A stretch of DNA of 64,000 nt, taken from the NCBI RefSeq assembly GCF_019285735.1, contig NZ_CP079107.1:3162001-3226000 (forward strand), written 5' to 3'. A program made the position numbers and the translations under genes. Below are positions 8,533 through 16,527 of this stretch, in pieces. The DNA comes from Paeniglutamicibacter sp. Y32M11 (GTDB lineage Bacteria > Actinomycetota > Actinomycetes > Actinomycetales > Micrococcaceae). The notes beneath the pieces were generated by a model, which did not search any database, was not told the DNA's origin, and saw only the letters and a program-made list of their open reading frames with translations. Numbering within the stretch: the stretch's first letter is position 1; each line of letters opens with the position of its first letter.

Positions 8533-8818
8533 GCGGTTTCTTTCGTCAGGTCCTTGCCGGGCCGATCGGCGCAGCATGATTCAAAGGAGAGAACAACCAG
8601 GGTTCCTGTCTCGAGGTCTGCCACGATGCAAATATCCCCCGAGGCCCAGTTTCCGTTGGCCGCTCGATTGCCTCACTCAATATAAAGTCTATCCGTTAGC
8701 GGTAAAAAGCCGAGGTAAGCGGCGTCACAAGTCGGTTGGCTATTTCCAGGCCCCACGTTGGCACCCCAAGCGCGGGCATGGCGCCACAGATCATCACGGC
8801 GCGGATGCTGCTCGGCGG

Positions 8819-9385
8819 CTATGCTTCGCGGATCGATCGTGCCGCCGGATTCACTGAGGCAAGGGAACGGGCAAAGACCACCGAGTCCTGCGCGACACCA
8901 TCAATGAGTTTGTGCCCTCTCAGATAGCCGATCCGCAGCAACCCCAGCTTCTCCAAGACGCGGACCGAGCCGATATTATCCGGTCGGCAGGTCGCCAACA
9001 GGCGCGTGATCCCCAGCTTCTCGACCGCCGCGGCGGCCAGTGCGGTGGCGGCCTCGGTGACATAACCCAGCCCCCAGGACTCGGCCCGCAAGACAAATCC
9101 GATCTCGGCATCAGAGGCGTGCTCTATAAGATCAGATGCCCCGCACATCAGAGCGATCGATCCGATGACCTGGGCATCTTGGGTGATCGCCAGGGTCCAG
9201 GTGGTGCGCGGGTGCACCAATTGTTCGGCCAAGCAGTCGGAGATGAACGCAGTACTGTCCGCCAGGGCATTAGGGCCCCATTCGACAAAGGCGCAAACCC
9301 GGGGATCGGAGGCAAATTCATGAACAGAGCCCACATCCGAGATGGTGAATTCACGCAGCCGCAGGCGTTCGGTGATGATCTCCAT
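8819..9385 (-). CDS. GNAT family N-acetyltransferase (RimJ/RimL-like)
   Basis: A 188-residue acetyltransferase of the RimJ/RimL type. It opens with ITERLRLREFTISD, has an acceptor-site stretch around TWTLAI and the acetyl-CoA loop in LRAESWGLGYVTEAA, and then TCRPDNIGSVRVLEKLGL, the usual motif B region. It would transfer an acetyl group from acetyl-CoA to an amine; the substrate is unknown. ATG 9385 is preceded by CAGGA at good spacing; the longer frame to 9484 adds a non-homologous leader. It is divergent from the methyltransferase gene. Confidence 0.88.
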   Translation of the reverse strand: MEIITERLRLREFTISDVGSVHEFASDPRVCAFVEWGPNALADSTAFISDCLAEQLVHPRTTWTLAITQDAQVIGSIALMCGASDLIEHASDAEIGFVLRAESWGLGYVTEAATALAAAAVEKLGITRLLATCRPDNIGSVRVLEKLGLLRIGYLRGHKLIDGVAQDSVVFARSLASVNPAARSIREA

Positions 9386-9513
9386 AGATCCATCCTGACA
9401 TGGCGGTTCGTGAATACCTGCGCTGTTACGCCTAAACCATGCAGTGCCTCGGTTTCGGGGGCCCCGGAATCCCAGTGGTGCCATAAGTCCACCGATTGGC
9501 TTATGATCTCCCC

Positions 9514-10248
9514 ATGGAATCTCTCCTTACCGCCGCACAGCACGCAGATCTGTACGATGCGGAAAATCTCTGGACCACTGCCGAAGACTTCTTTCTCCGG
9601 TTCACCAATGCCACTCCCGCGTCCCGTGTGCTGGATCTGGGCTGCGGCACCGGTCGCCTGACCATCGCCCTGGCCCAAGCCGGCCACGAGGTCAGCGGTG
9701 TTGACCCGCACTCCGGTTCGATGGCCGCCGCCCGCGCCAAGCCGGGCGCCGATGCGGTGCGCTGGATTGACGGCACCTCCTCGGTCTTGGGTGAAGAGGA
9801 AGTTTTTGACACGGTGCTGATGACCTCGCACGTGGCCCAGGCGATCGTGGATGAGGATGAATGGACGCGTACGCTGGCTAACATCAAGCGGGTATTGGTC
9901 CCCGGAGGGCGACTTGTCTTTGATTCGCGGGACCCAGCGGCACGCGCCTGGGAAACCTGGACTCCGGCACAGACGCGCAGCGAATTCACACTCTCCGACG
10001 GCACTCATCTGCAGTCGTGGATTGATTCGGCCCTGCACGATGAAGGACTCATCAAGATCACCGAACACCGGCTTTTTGCCGACAGTTCTAGGGAAATGCA
10101 GGATGCGCTATTGGCCTTCCGTAGCGAGGACCAATTGCACGCCGACCTGACCGCGGCCGGTCTGCAGGTTGATGAGGTGTTCGGCGGCTGGAGCCACGAG
10201 CCGGTGGGTAACGGCGCCGGGGAACTAATTTTCCTGGCCCACGCATAA
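9514..10248 (+). CDS. Class I SAM-dependent methyltransferase
   Basis: A 244-residue methyltransferase. Motif I (VLDLGCGTGR, residues 39-48) binds S-adenosylmethionine, an acidic residue at the end of strand 2 (SGVDPH) binds the ribose, and LVPGGRLVFDSRDP corresponds to the post-motif region. The core spans about 35-135, and the C-terminal 110 residues form the substrate cap. Its substrate cannot be named. The ATG at 9514 gives a normal N-terminus; an earlier TTG at 9496 has no support. It stands alone, with a hairpin after the stop. Confidence 0.88.
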   Translation: MESLLTAAQHADLYDAENLWTTAEDFFLRFTNATPASRVLDLGCGTGRLTIALAQAGHEVSGVDPHSGSMAAARAKPGADAVRWIDGTSSVLGEEEVFDTVLMTSHVAQAIVDEDEWTRTLANIKRVLVPGGRLVFDSRDPAARAWETWTPAQTRSEFTLSDGTHLQSWIDSALHDEGLIKITEHRLFADSSREMQDALLAFRSEDQLHADLTAAGLQVDEVFGGWSHEPVGNGAGELIFLAHA

Positions 10249-10275
10249 GGCCCCGCCCCTAATGGGGCGAGGCCT
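10247..10275 (+). terminator. GC-rich hairpin after the methyltransferase gene
   Basis: The stem AGGCCCCGCCCC / GGGGCGAGGCCT with a four-base TAAT loop immediately follows the stop. There is no T-run, so termination strength is uncertain. Confidence 0.5.
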
Positions 10276-10305
10276 CGGACGGCAGGTATCTGCCGAAGCT
10301 TCTAA

Positions 10306-11418
10306 CTACGCGGGATAGAGCGGATTGTGGCCGGAGGTCACACGCTCGGATTCACGAACGGGTTCCGGCGCGGTTCCGGCACCCCAAGGGTTTCCACCCA
10401 TGGCTTCGCGACCGTGCGGTTCCAGCCAATTGGCAAGATCCGGACCCACCGGAATGATCTGGGTGGGATTGATATCCTCATGCACCACGTAGTAGTGCTC
10501 CTTGATCTGCTCGAAGTCCACGGTGTCTCCGAACCCGGGAAGGGCAAACAAGTCCCGGGCGTAGGCCCAAAGGTTCGGCATCTCGGTGAGCTTGTTGCGG
10601 TTGGTCTTGAAGTGTCCGTGGTACACCGGATCAAAACGAACCAGCGTGGTGAACAGACGCACATCGGCCTCGGTGATCGAATCCCCCATCAGGAAGCGTC
10701 GAGTCGCTAGGCGTTCCTCGAGCCAGTCCATGGTGTCCCAGAGACGATCGTAGGCCTGGTTGTAGGCTTCTTGGCTGCCGGCGAAGCCGCAGCGGTAGAC
10801 CCCGTTGTTAACTTCGGTGAAGATGCGTTTGATGATCGGCATCATCTCTTCGATCTTGTCTTCAGGCAACAAATCCGGGGCACCGGCGCGGTGGAATTCT
10901 TTCCACTGGGTGGAGAGGTCCATGGTGATTTGTGGGTAGTCGTTAGTCACCACGGCGCCGCTGTGCACATCAACGATGGCCGGTACGGTAATGCCGCGTG
11001 GGTAGTCGGCAAAGCGCTTAAAGTAGTTCTCCTGGATGCGCTCGGTGCCCAGCACCGGGTCGATTCCGCCCTCGTCGAGGTCGAACGTCCAGGAGCGAGC
11101 ATCGTGCACGGGTCCCGGGGTGCCCAAGGAGATGGCGTCCTCCAGGCCCAGGAGGCGTCGCACGATGATGGTGCGGTTGGCCCAGGGACAGGCGCGTGCT
11201 GCCACCAAGCGGTAGCGTCCGGCCTCAACAGGCCAGAGCTCGGCGCCCTCGGCGATGCCAGCGTGCACATTGCCGATACTTCCGGCCGTTGAACCGCCGG
11301 AGGCACGTACCGCGGCGGGATCCGCAACGATTCGGTCCTGAATGTATTGGGTGTCGCGCGTGAATTCCGCGCCAGTGACATAGGCACCCGCGGTGCTGTA
11401 TTGATCGTCGCTCATCAT
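10306..11418 (-). CDS. Glutathione S-transferase, xi class (glutathionyl-hydroquinone reductase-like)
   Basis: A 370-residue homologue of YqjG/ECM4. The active-site cysteine is Cys77 in ACPWANR, where the proteobacterial form usually reads CPWAHR. Residues about 65-150 form the thioredoxin-like half (with VPAIVD as the cis-proline motif), and residues 175-330 the helical half with DSITEADVRLFTTLVRFDPVYHGHFK, a hallmark of this class. Actinobacteria mostly lack glutathione, so the thiol here is likely mycothiol, an inference from physiology. The class reduces thiol-hydroquinone conjugates. The second of two adjacent ATG codons (11415) would serve equally. Confidence 0.9.
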   Translation of the reverse strand: MMSDDQYSTAGAYVTGAEFTRDTQYIQDRIVADPAAVRASGGSTAGSIGNVHAGIAEGAELWPVEAGRYRLVAARACPWANRTIIVRRLLGLEDAISLGTPGPVHDARSWTFDLDEGGIDPVLGTERIQENYFKRFADYPRGITVPAIVDVHSGAVVTNDYPQITMDLSTQWKEFHRAGAPDLLPEDKIEEMMPIIKRIFTEVNNGVYRCGFAGSQEAYNQAYDRLWDTMDWLEERLATRRFLMGDSITEADVRLFTTLVRFDPVYHGHFKTNRNKLTEMPNLWAYARDLFALPGFGDTVDFEQIKEHYYVVHEDINPTQIIPVGPDLANWLEPHGREAMGGNPWGAGTAPEPVRESERVTSGHNPLYPA

Positions 11419-11464
11419 TCCACCTTAGAATTTTGTGCCGCGAAGCACCATGGGAGAAAAAGTT

Positions 11465-11502
11465 CGGGCCCGTCCCAAGATCGTTCTCAAGGGGCGGGCC
11501 CG
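11465..11502 (-). terminator. GC-rich terminator after the FMN reductase gene
   Basis: A 12-bp stem (CGGGCCCGTCCC with GGGGCGGGCCCG, one mismatch) closes a 14-base loop. On the minus strand it is followed by AACTTTTTC. It lies between the FMN reductase stop and the GST start. Confidence 0.55.
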
Positions 11503-11643
11503 CTGCGACCGGCCGGTTCGCCGCTACTTGCGAGGGTAGCGGAGAACCGGATAGTCAGGGGAAAAGAAGTCATGAGGGGCTCTGGAGCCCGAACAAGCCC
11601 AAGGTGCTCGGGTTCGGCGCCTTCATCACGTCAGGGGGTTGAA

Positions 11644-12225
11644 TTAGGCCGAGGCGGAAACCAGGGCTGCTTCGCGCACGGACTTCATGGCAACGGTCCA
11701 CGGCACCAGCTGGTCCAAGACCGGGGCGAGCGAGGCTGCCTGCTGTTCGGTCGGCTTGAACACCGAGAAGTTCTCGAAGTCGGTGAACAGCGAGAACATG
11801 CCGGTCTTCTGCACGTGAGCAACCTGGAGCTCGGAGAGGATGCCACGCAGGTGCTCAACGGCACGCACGCCGAAGGCCGAGCCGTAGGAAACGATGCCCG
11901 CTGCCTTGTTGGCGAATTCGGCGTTCAGGTAGGACAGTGCATTGGCCAGAGCCGGAGCGACGGAGTGGTTGTACTCGGGGGTGACGAAGACGTAACCATC
12001 AAACTCGGCGATCTTTGCTGCCCAGGTCTTGGTGGCCTCATTCTGGTAGTTCTGGTAGGCAGCCGGGTAAGCTTCATCAAGCAACGCGAGGTTGAAGTCC
12101 GCGATGTCTACAAGCTCGTAATCGGCATCGCCGCGCAGCTGAGCCTGCTCCAAAACCCACTGGGCAACGCCGGCATTGTTGCGTCCCGGACGGGTTGAAC
12201 CTGTGATGATCGCGATCTTAGTCAT
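11644..12225 (-). CDS. NADPH-dependent FMN reductase
   Basis: A 193-residue flavodoxin-like reductase of the NADPH-dependent FMN reductase family (ArsH/azoreductase/ChrR relatives). The FMN phosphate loop is GSTRPGRN (9-16), and the isoalloxazine-contacting motif TPEYNHS is near residue 83. It would reduce FMN, quinones or similar acceptors with NAD(P)H. It is transcribed away from a MarR-type regulator, and the shared intergenic region contains inverted repeats, so the MarR protein probably controls it. Confidence 0.9.
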   Translation of the reverse strand: MTKIAIITGSTRPGRNNAGVAQWVLEQAQLRGDADYELVDIADFNLALLDEAYPAAYQNYQNEATKTWAAKIAEFDGYVFVTPEYNHSVAPALANALSYLNAEFANKAAGIVSYGSAFGVRAVEHLRGILSELQVAHVQKTGMFSLFTDFENFSVFKPTEQQAASLAPVLDQLVPWTVAMKSVREAALVSASA

Positions 12226-12275
12226 GCGTGAACTCCTTGGAAGTGAGGGTCGATGCGCCGAAACTTTGCTGACGC

Positions 12276-12327
12276 ATCAACTAGAACTTGATATTTATAT
12301 CTTGCCGCGAGAAGATTGACGTGTCAA
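12276..12327. promoter_or_regulatory. Inverted repeats in the FMN reductase / MarR divergent promoter
   Basis: Two dyads sit in the 130-base gap. One is ATCAA-7-TTGAT (12276-12280 and 12288-12292) before an AT-rich ATATTTATAT stretch. The other is a compact TTGAC-GT-GTCAA (12316-12327), a perfect 5+5 palindrome just upstream of the marR start. Both suit binding by a dimeric winged-helix regulator. They are read directly; the regulator assignment is inferred from position. Confidence 0.5.
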
Positions 12328-12355
12328 CTAAATGAAAACAAATGTGAGGCATGCC

Positions 12356-12823
12356 ATGTCCGAGCCCCGATGGCTCAGTGAAGAAGAAGCACAACGCTGG
12401 CTGGAAATCCGCGAATTCCTCTGGGGCTTCCCCAGCGCGATGGACCGTCAGCTCGCCCGGGACGCGGAAATGTCCAGTGGCGAATACTCGGTGCTGGCCG
12501 CAGTGTCGCAGGCGGCACCTCAGGCCCTGCGTTCGGGCGATCTTGCAGCGCAGCTCAATTGGGAACGCTCGCGCGTCTCGCACCTCCTGCGCCGCATGGA
12601 AGCCAAGGGCCTGATCAGTCGCTGTGCCTCCAGCTGCGACGGGCGCGGTCAGGACATCACGCTGAGCGAGGCCGGCTGGGAGACGGTACGCAGTGCCGCT
12701 CCCGGACACGTGAATTTCGTGCGGGAGACAGTTTTTGACTCGCTCTCCCCCACCGAACAGGAACAATTCAGCGCGATGCTGAACAAGATCCGTGCCGCCG
12801 TGGTGGAACGCGATCTTTGGTAG
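12356..12823 (+). CDS. MarR family transcriptional regulator
   Basis: A 155-residue winged-helix regulator. The helix-turn-helix lies about 58-85 (LRSGDLAAQLNWERSRVSHL), followed by the wing (RCASSCDGRGQDITLSEAG). The ATG at 12356 has GAGG with a 6-base spacer; an in-frame ATG at 12332 would add eight residues with no ribosome-binding site. The wing contains one cysteine pair (CASSC), which could sense thiol stress, although this is only an inference. It is divergent from the FMN reductase gene and likely represses it. Confidence 0.88.
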   Translation: MSEPRWLSEEEAQRWLEIREFLWGFPSAMDRQLARDAEMSSGEYSVLAAVSQAAPQALRSGDLAAQLNWERSRVSHLLRRMEAKGLISRCASSCDGRGQDITLSEAGWETVRSAAPGHVNFVRETVFDSLSPTEQEQFSAMLNKIRAAVVERDLW

Positions 12824-12833
12824 GCGTGAAGAG

Positions 12834-13283
12834 TTATTCCCCGTGTTCGGCGACCGAGGGCCACTGACCATTCGGGGTGAAGGATGTCGCCCAGTAGAAC
12901 GGATTGAGCTCTCGCAGGGTCCGCATTTCCCAGGCGCTTCCACCGGCGGATCCGGGCACCGCGGCCAAAACTTCAGGACCCCAGATAGCCAAACGCTCCT
13001 GGCAGATCCCGCAGGGGGCCAGCACTTGGTAGGTCCCCTCCGCGGTTCCGGCGGTAACGCAGGCGGAGGCAATGACCGCTTTGCCCAGCGTATAGGCCTG
13101 CGCAACCGCGCCGGTTTCAGCACATAGGGTGGCCGCCGCGTTGTAATTATCAAAGCTGACACTGGTAAGAATGTCTCCGCCCTCGAGCATCAGCGCCGCC
13201 GCGGCTACCGAATCGCGAGCCCCCGGCCACCTGCTTCGGAGCTGTTCAATGGCTGCATCAACGATTTTTTGGTTCGGATCCAT
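12834..13283 (-). CDS. Cytidine deaminase-like zinc enzyme
   Basis: A 149-residue protein of the cytidine/blasticidin deaminase family. The zinc site is Cys54-Ala-Glu56 (the catalytic glutamate) with Cys91 and Cys94 in PCGICQE. The three-cysteine zinc set is that of homotetrameric cytidine deaminases such as B. subtilis Cdd. It would hydrolyse cytidine or deoxycytidine to the uridine form. The stop is 10 bases beyond that of the convergent marR. No partner nucleoside genes are nearby, so a drug-type deaminase is possible too. Confidence 0.85.
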   Translation of the reverse strand: MDPNQKIVDAAIEQLRSRWPGARDSVAAAALMLEGGDILTSVSFDNYNAAATLCAETGAVAQAYTLGKAVIASACVTAGTAEGTYQVLAPCGICQERLAIWGPEVLAAVPGSAGGSAWEMRTLRELNPFYWATSFTPNGQWPSVAEHGE

Positions 13284-13898
13284 GACTAAAGTCTGCCACT
13301 GAATCTGTCCACTTGGCCCGAAGCTCGGCCAAGTATGACTCCGCTGGCGGGTGAATATTTTTCCTGGCCCCCGATCGTCGCCGCAACTTGGGCTCGGCGG
13401 ATGCTCCAGTTCATCGAATGTTATCCGCGGTTTTAGAACAGCTACCTCAGCAGCGTGTCGGCCGTGCGGAACGGATTTCCTAGGCCTTACTAATACCCAT
13501 TTCCTAGTTCCACCATCGACGCGCCACCGACGTTGCCACCCCGAATGTCTATGGGAATGGAACAGCGATTAGCACCGGAAAATATGCGGCGCGCGTTGCG
13601 GACTGACAACGACGACCGTCCGTGTTCCGCTACCAAAATAAGGTAACCCGGAGCAATTCCCGCGCCCCTATGCCTACTGGAGCCAGCCCCACTCGGCGCT
13701 ACTTCTGGGGCAATACTTTTCCGAACATCGAGCCTATTTTTAGGCGATTAATCCCCCGGTAGAGAATTCTCCTATTTTGCATCTGTGGGGACTGGAATTG
13801 GAGAGAAATTGGAGAGTCAAACGCCGCTGGCGTGGCCCTGAGATTAGTGCAGGATTCCACGTCAGCGGCGCTATTGTTGCCTAGACCAGTAAACCGCC
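13284..13898. other. 615-base region without a recognised gene
   Basis: No frame in this stretch has convincing coding character. It holds the deaminase promoter side (13284-13340), an AT-richer centre with stop codons in all frames, and a hairpin at its right end that belongs to the ABC exporter gene. I see no tRNA, repeat or promoter that I can defend. Confidence 0.6.
13822..13870 (-). terminator. Terminator after the ABC exporter gene
   Basis: A 14-bp stem with one mismatch (13822-13835 with 13857-13870, CGCCGCTGGCGTGG type) and a 21-base loop. On the minus strand it is followed by TTTGACTCTCC. Confidence 0.6.
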
Positions 13899-15851
13899 CT
13901 AGCCATTCACGCTGGCATTCTCCCGCGGGCGAGAGGCCACCTTCACGGCCATCTCGGTGACCCGCTCGGCGGTTGAATCCCCGGCGGCCAGGAGCCGGGC
14001 AAACGCACCATCGGCGTCCCGCAAGTGCGCAGGAGTTCCGCGCTCAATGATTCGTCCGCCCTCAAGGACCACCAGCTGATCGGCATTTTCCACGGTGGAC
14101 AGACGGTGGGCGATCATCAGCGTGGTGCGTCCCACGGCGAGTTGGTCCAACGCCTCCTGGACGAGGGCCTCGGTGGTGTTGTCCAGAGCACTGGTGGCCT
14201 CGTCCAGCACCAGCACCTTGGGGTTGCGCAGGATGGTGCGGGCGATGGCCAAGCGCTGTTGCTCACCTCCGGAGAATCGATGGCCGCGGGCACCAACCAT
14301 GGTGCTCAACCCGTCGGGCAGCCCACTAATCAGTGTGGCAATCTGCGCCGAGTCCAGCGCCCGCCAGAGCGTGGCGTCATCTGCGTCGGGATCGGCCAAC
14401 AGCAAGTTTTCGCGGATCGTGGCGTGAATCAAATACGTCTCCTGCGAGACCATGCCCACGATCTTGTTCAGGTCAGCCGGTGCCATGTCACGGATATCGA
14501 TCCCGTCAATGGTGATTTTCCCGCGCCCAACCTCGTGCAAACGCGGCAAGAGTGAACCGAGCGTGGATTTGCCCGATCCGGTGGGCCCCACGATGGCAGT
14601 GGCGGTGCCAGGAGCCAGCTCCAGATCGATCGAGCTCAGCACATCAGCCGAATCTTTGTAGCCAAAGCCCACACCCTCAAAGCGCACTCGTCCCTCGATC
14701 GCCTCCAGATCCACCGTCGCCGGTTGCCGCGGGGGCTTGATCTCCGGATCCATGTCCAGATATTCAAAGATACGACTAAAGAGTGCCATGGCGGTCACCC
14801 ACTGCACCCCGACGTTGAGCAGACCCATGATGGGGCGGAAGATGGCACCCTGCAGCGCGGTAAACGCCACCAACGTACCGATGCTCATGTTTCCCGAGGT
14901 GGCGGGGAACCCGGCGGCCAGGTAGATGACCGCGGGAATGGCCGCGAAGACAATGCTCATGGTGGCCATGCGCCATTGCCCGGCCAATTGGCTGCGCATT
15001 TCCAGATCCACCAGGCGGTGTGAGGAGGCGGCGAAGCGGTCCACGTCGCGTCCGGTGGTGCCCAGGGTCTTGGCCAGGCGGATGCCGGAAATCGACAGTC
15101 CCTCCTCGATCTGCGTATACATTCCGGCCAGTTCCCGCTGCCGTGCGCTGGTGATGTCCCGGCGGCGCAGTGCCACCTTGCGCGACAGCCAGATGGCCGG
15201 TGGCAGGACCACCAGAGAGAGCATGCTCAGCTGCCAGGACAGGGCAATCATCGCGATGGCGGTGGCTACGGCGGTGGTCAGGTTGGAGGCGACCGAGGTG
15301 GCGGTTGAGGTCACGACGTTCTGCATCCCGGCGATGTCGTTGGTGAGCCGAGATTGCACCTCTCCCCCGCGAGTCCGAGTGAAGAAGCCAAGTGATTGCG
15401 CCTGCAGGTGGGTGAAGAGTCGGGTGCGCAGGGCATGCATGACCTTTTGACCCATGGAGGTGGCCATCCAAGTCTGCACCACTCCGATGGCGGCAGTGGA
15501 TGCTGCAACCACCACCAATCCGCCGGCCAGCCAGGCCAACAACCCGGTATTTTGGTGCGGCAGCGCATCGTCAATGATCGAGCGGATGATGAACGGTTGA
15601 GCCAGTCCAATGATGGAGGCCAGAGAAATCAGCAACACCACGATGGTGATGCTCAGTTTGTGGGGAGCAAAGAGGGCGGCGATCCGGGAGAGCTTCACCG
15701 GGTGGGCGCTGACTTGTTTTAGGTCTGCGGGGTTCACACGGGATATCTGGCCGCCGCCGCGGCCTTGGCCGCCGCCGGTCGGTTTGGAATCACCCGTGTT
15801 GTGGGTGGGGCCCGTGGGGGCAGCTGCGGAAGAGAGTCTCGATTCCGTCAT
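13899..15851 (-). CDS. ABC exporter, fused membrane and ATPase domains
   Basis: A 650-residue half-transporter of the MsbA/LmrA type, acting as a dimer to export lipids, drugs or peptides. After a polar Gly/Pro-rich leader of about 50 residues come six membrane helices (about 65-340) and the nucleotide-binding domain with Walker A VGPTGSGKST, signature FSGGEQQRLAIAR, Walker B VLVLDEATSALD and the H-loop in MIAHRLST. ATG 15851 is chosen: AAAGGTGG lies upstream, and the remaining frame to 16205 overlaps the divergent regulator. A MarR gene begins 107 bases away on the other strand, the usual layout of a regulated drug exporter. Confidence 0.92.
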   Translation of the reverse strand: MTESRLSSAAAPTGPTHNTGDSKPTGGGQGRGGGQISRVNPADLKQVSAHPVKLSRIAALFAPHKLSITIVVLLISLASIIGLAQPFIIRSIIDDALPHQNTGLLAWLAGGLVVVAASTAAIGVVQTWMATSMGQKVMHALRTRLFTHLQAQSLGFFTRTRGGEVQSRLTNDIAGMQNVVTSTATSVASNLTTAVATAIAMIALSWQLSMLSLVVLPPAIWLSRKVALRRRDITSARQRELAGMYTQIEEGLSISGIRLAKTLGTTGRDVDRFAASSHRLVDLEMRSQLAGQWRMATMSIVFAAIPAVIYLAAGFPATSGNMSIGTLVAFTALQGAIFRPIMGLLNVGVQWVTAMALFSRIFEYLDMDPEIKPPRQPATVDLEAIEGRVRFEGVGFGYKDSADVLSSIDLELAPGTATAIVGPTGSGKSTLGSLLPRLHEVGRGKITIDGIDIRDMAPADLNKIVGMVSQETYLIHATIRENLLLADPDADDATLWRALDSAQIATLISGLPDGLSTMVGARGHRFSGGEQQRLAIARTILRNPKVLVLDEATSALDNTTEALVQEALDQLAVGRTTLMIAHRLSTVENADQLVVLEGGRIIERGTPAHLRDADGAFARLLAAGDSTAERVTEMAVKVASRPRENASVNG

Positions 15852-15905
15852 GTGCACCACCTTTCGTGGTGGTTGTGGGGTGCGGGATTGGCACCGCTTC
15901 TTTAA

Positions 15906-15930
15906 TGAGGTTACCTCACTATGTGGTAAC
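15906..15930. promoter_or_regulatory. Palindromic operator between the ABC exporter and marR
   Basis: Two overlapping dyads: TGAGGT-T-ACCTCA (15906-15918, perfect 6+6) and GTTACC-9-GGTAAC (15910-15915 with 15925-15930). They lie in the 106-base divergent gap, 28 bases before the marR ATG, where a bound dimer would block both promoters. Confidence 0.6.
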
Positions 15931-15957
15931 CCGTCAAACTTCCGGTAGAGTGATGGT

Positions 15958-16425
15958 ATGCCAACCAGTGCCAATATCACTCCGCCCAGGGATCTTTCCG
16001 AGCTATTTCGCCGCTCGACGCACCGTTTGCGTCGGACCTGGACCGCAAAGCTCGCCCCGTTCGAACTGACCCCGTACCAGTCCCGCGCACTGAATTGTCT
16101 TGACCAACAACGCTGGGAAACCGAGAGCAGTGCCACGGCCGGCTTGCGTCTGAAAGACATTGCCGAGCGCATGCGTATTGCCCCGCGCTCGGCCACCGAG
16201 GTCATCGATCAGCTCGAGGCCAAAAAGCTCGTCACCCGCAGCGCAGATCCGCTGGATCGACGTGCCACCTTGGTGTCCCTGAGTGATGAAGGAGCCGCAC
16301 TGGCACAGCAGGTTCGATCCGCTCGGCGCATTCACACCGAGGAATATTTCGGTCGCCTTGACGCCCAAGAACGCGCCGAGTTGGCCCGTATCTTGGGAAA
16401 ATTGGCCGGTTCTACCGATTCCTAA
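15958..16425 (+). CDS. MarR family regulator of the divergent ABC exporter
   Basis: A 155-residue winged-helix protein. The recognition region is LKDIAERMRIAPRSATEVIDQLEAKKL split around residue 75, and the wing contains RSADPLDRRATLVSLSDEG, the classic D-x-R-D-R/D-R-R-A signature of MarR. The N- and C-terminal helices form the dimer interface. It probably represses the exporter and itself through the palindromes in the shared gap. The start ATG at 15958 follows GAGTG at about 7 bases. Confidence 0.9.
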   Translation: MPTSANITPPRDLSELFRRSTHRLRRTWTAKLAPFELTPYQSRALNCLDQQRWETESSATAGLRLKDIAERMRIAPRSATEVIDQLEAKKLVTRSADPLDRRATLVSLSDEGAALAQQVRSARRIHTEEYFGRLDAQERAELARILGKLAGSTDS

Positions 16426-16437
16426 ATAGGCCCACAA

Positions 16438-16480
16438 CAAAGGTCAGACAGCGAGGTTCCCCTCAGCTGCCTGACCTTTG
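16438..16480 (+). terminator. Terminator after marR
   Basis: A 15-bp stem with one mismatch (CAAAGGTCAGACAGC at 16438-16452 with GCTGCCTGACCTTTG at 16466-16480) lies just past the stop. It also faces the end of the convergent ATPase-reductase gene and could serve both. Confidence 0.7.
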
Positions 16481-16527
16481 GTGTGATCCGGGGTTTGTAA
16501 CGGTGAATCACCCGGTGTTGGAGATCC

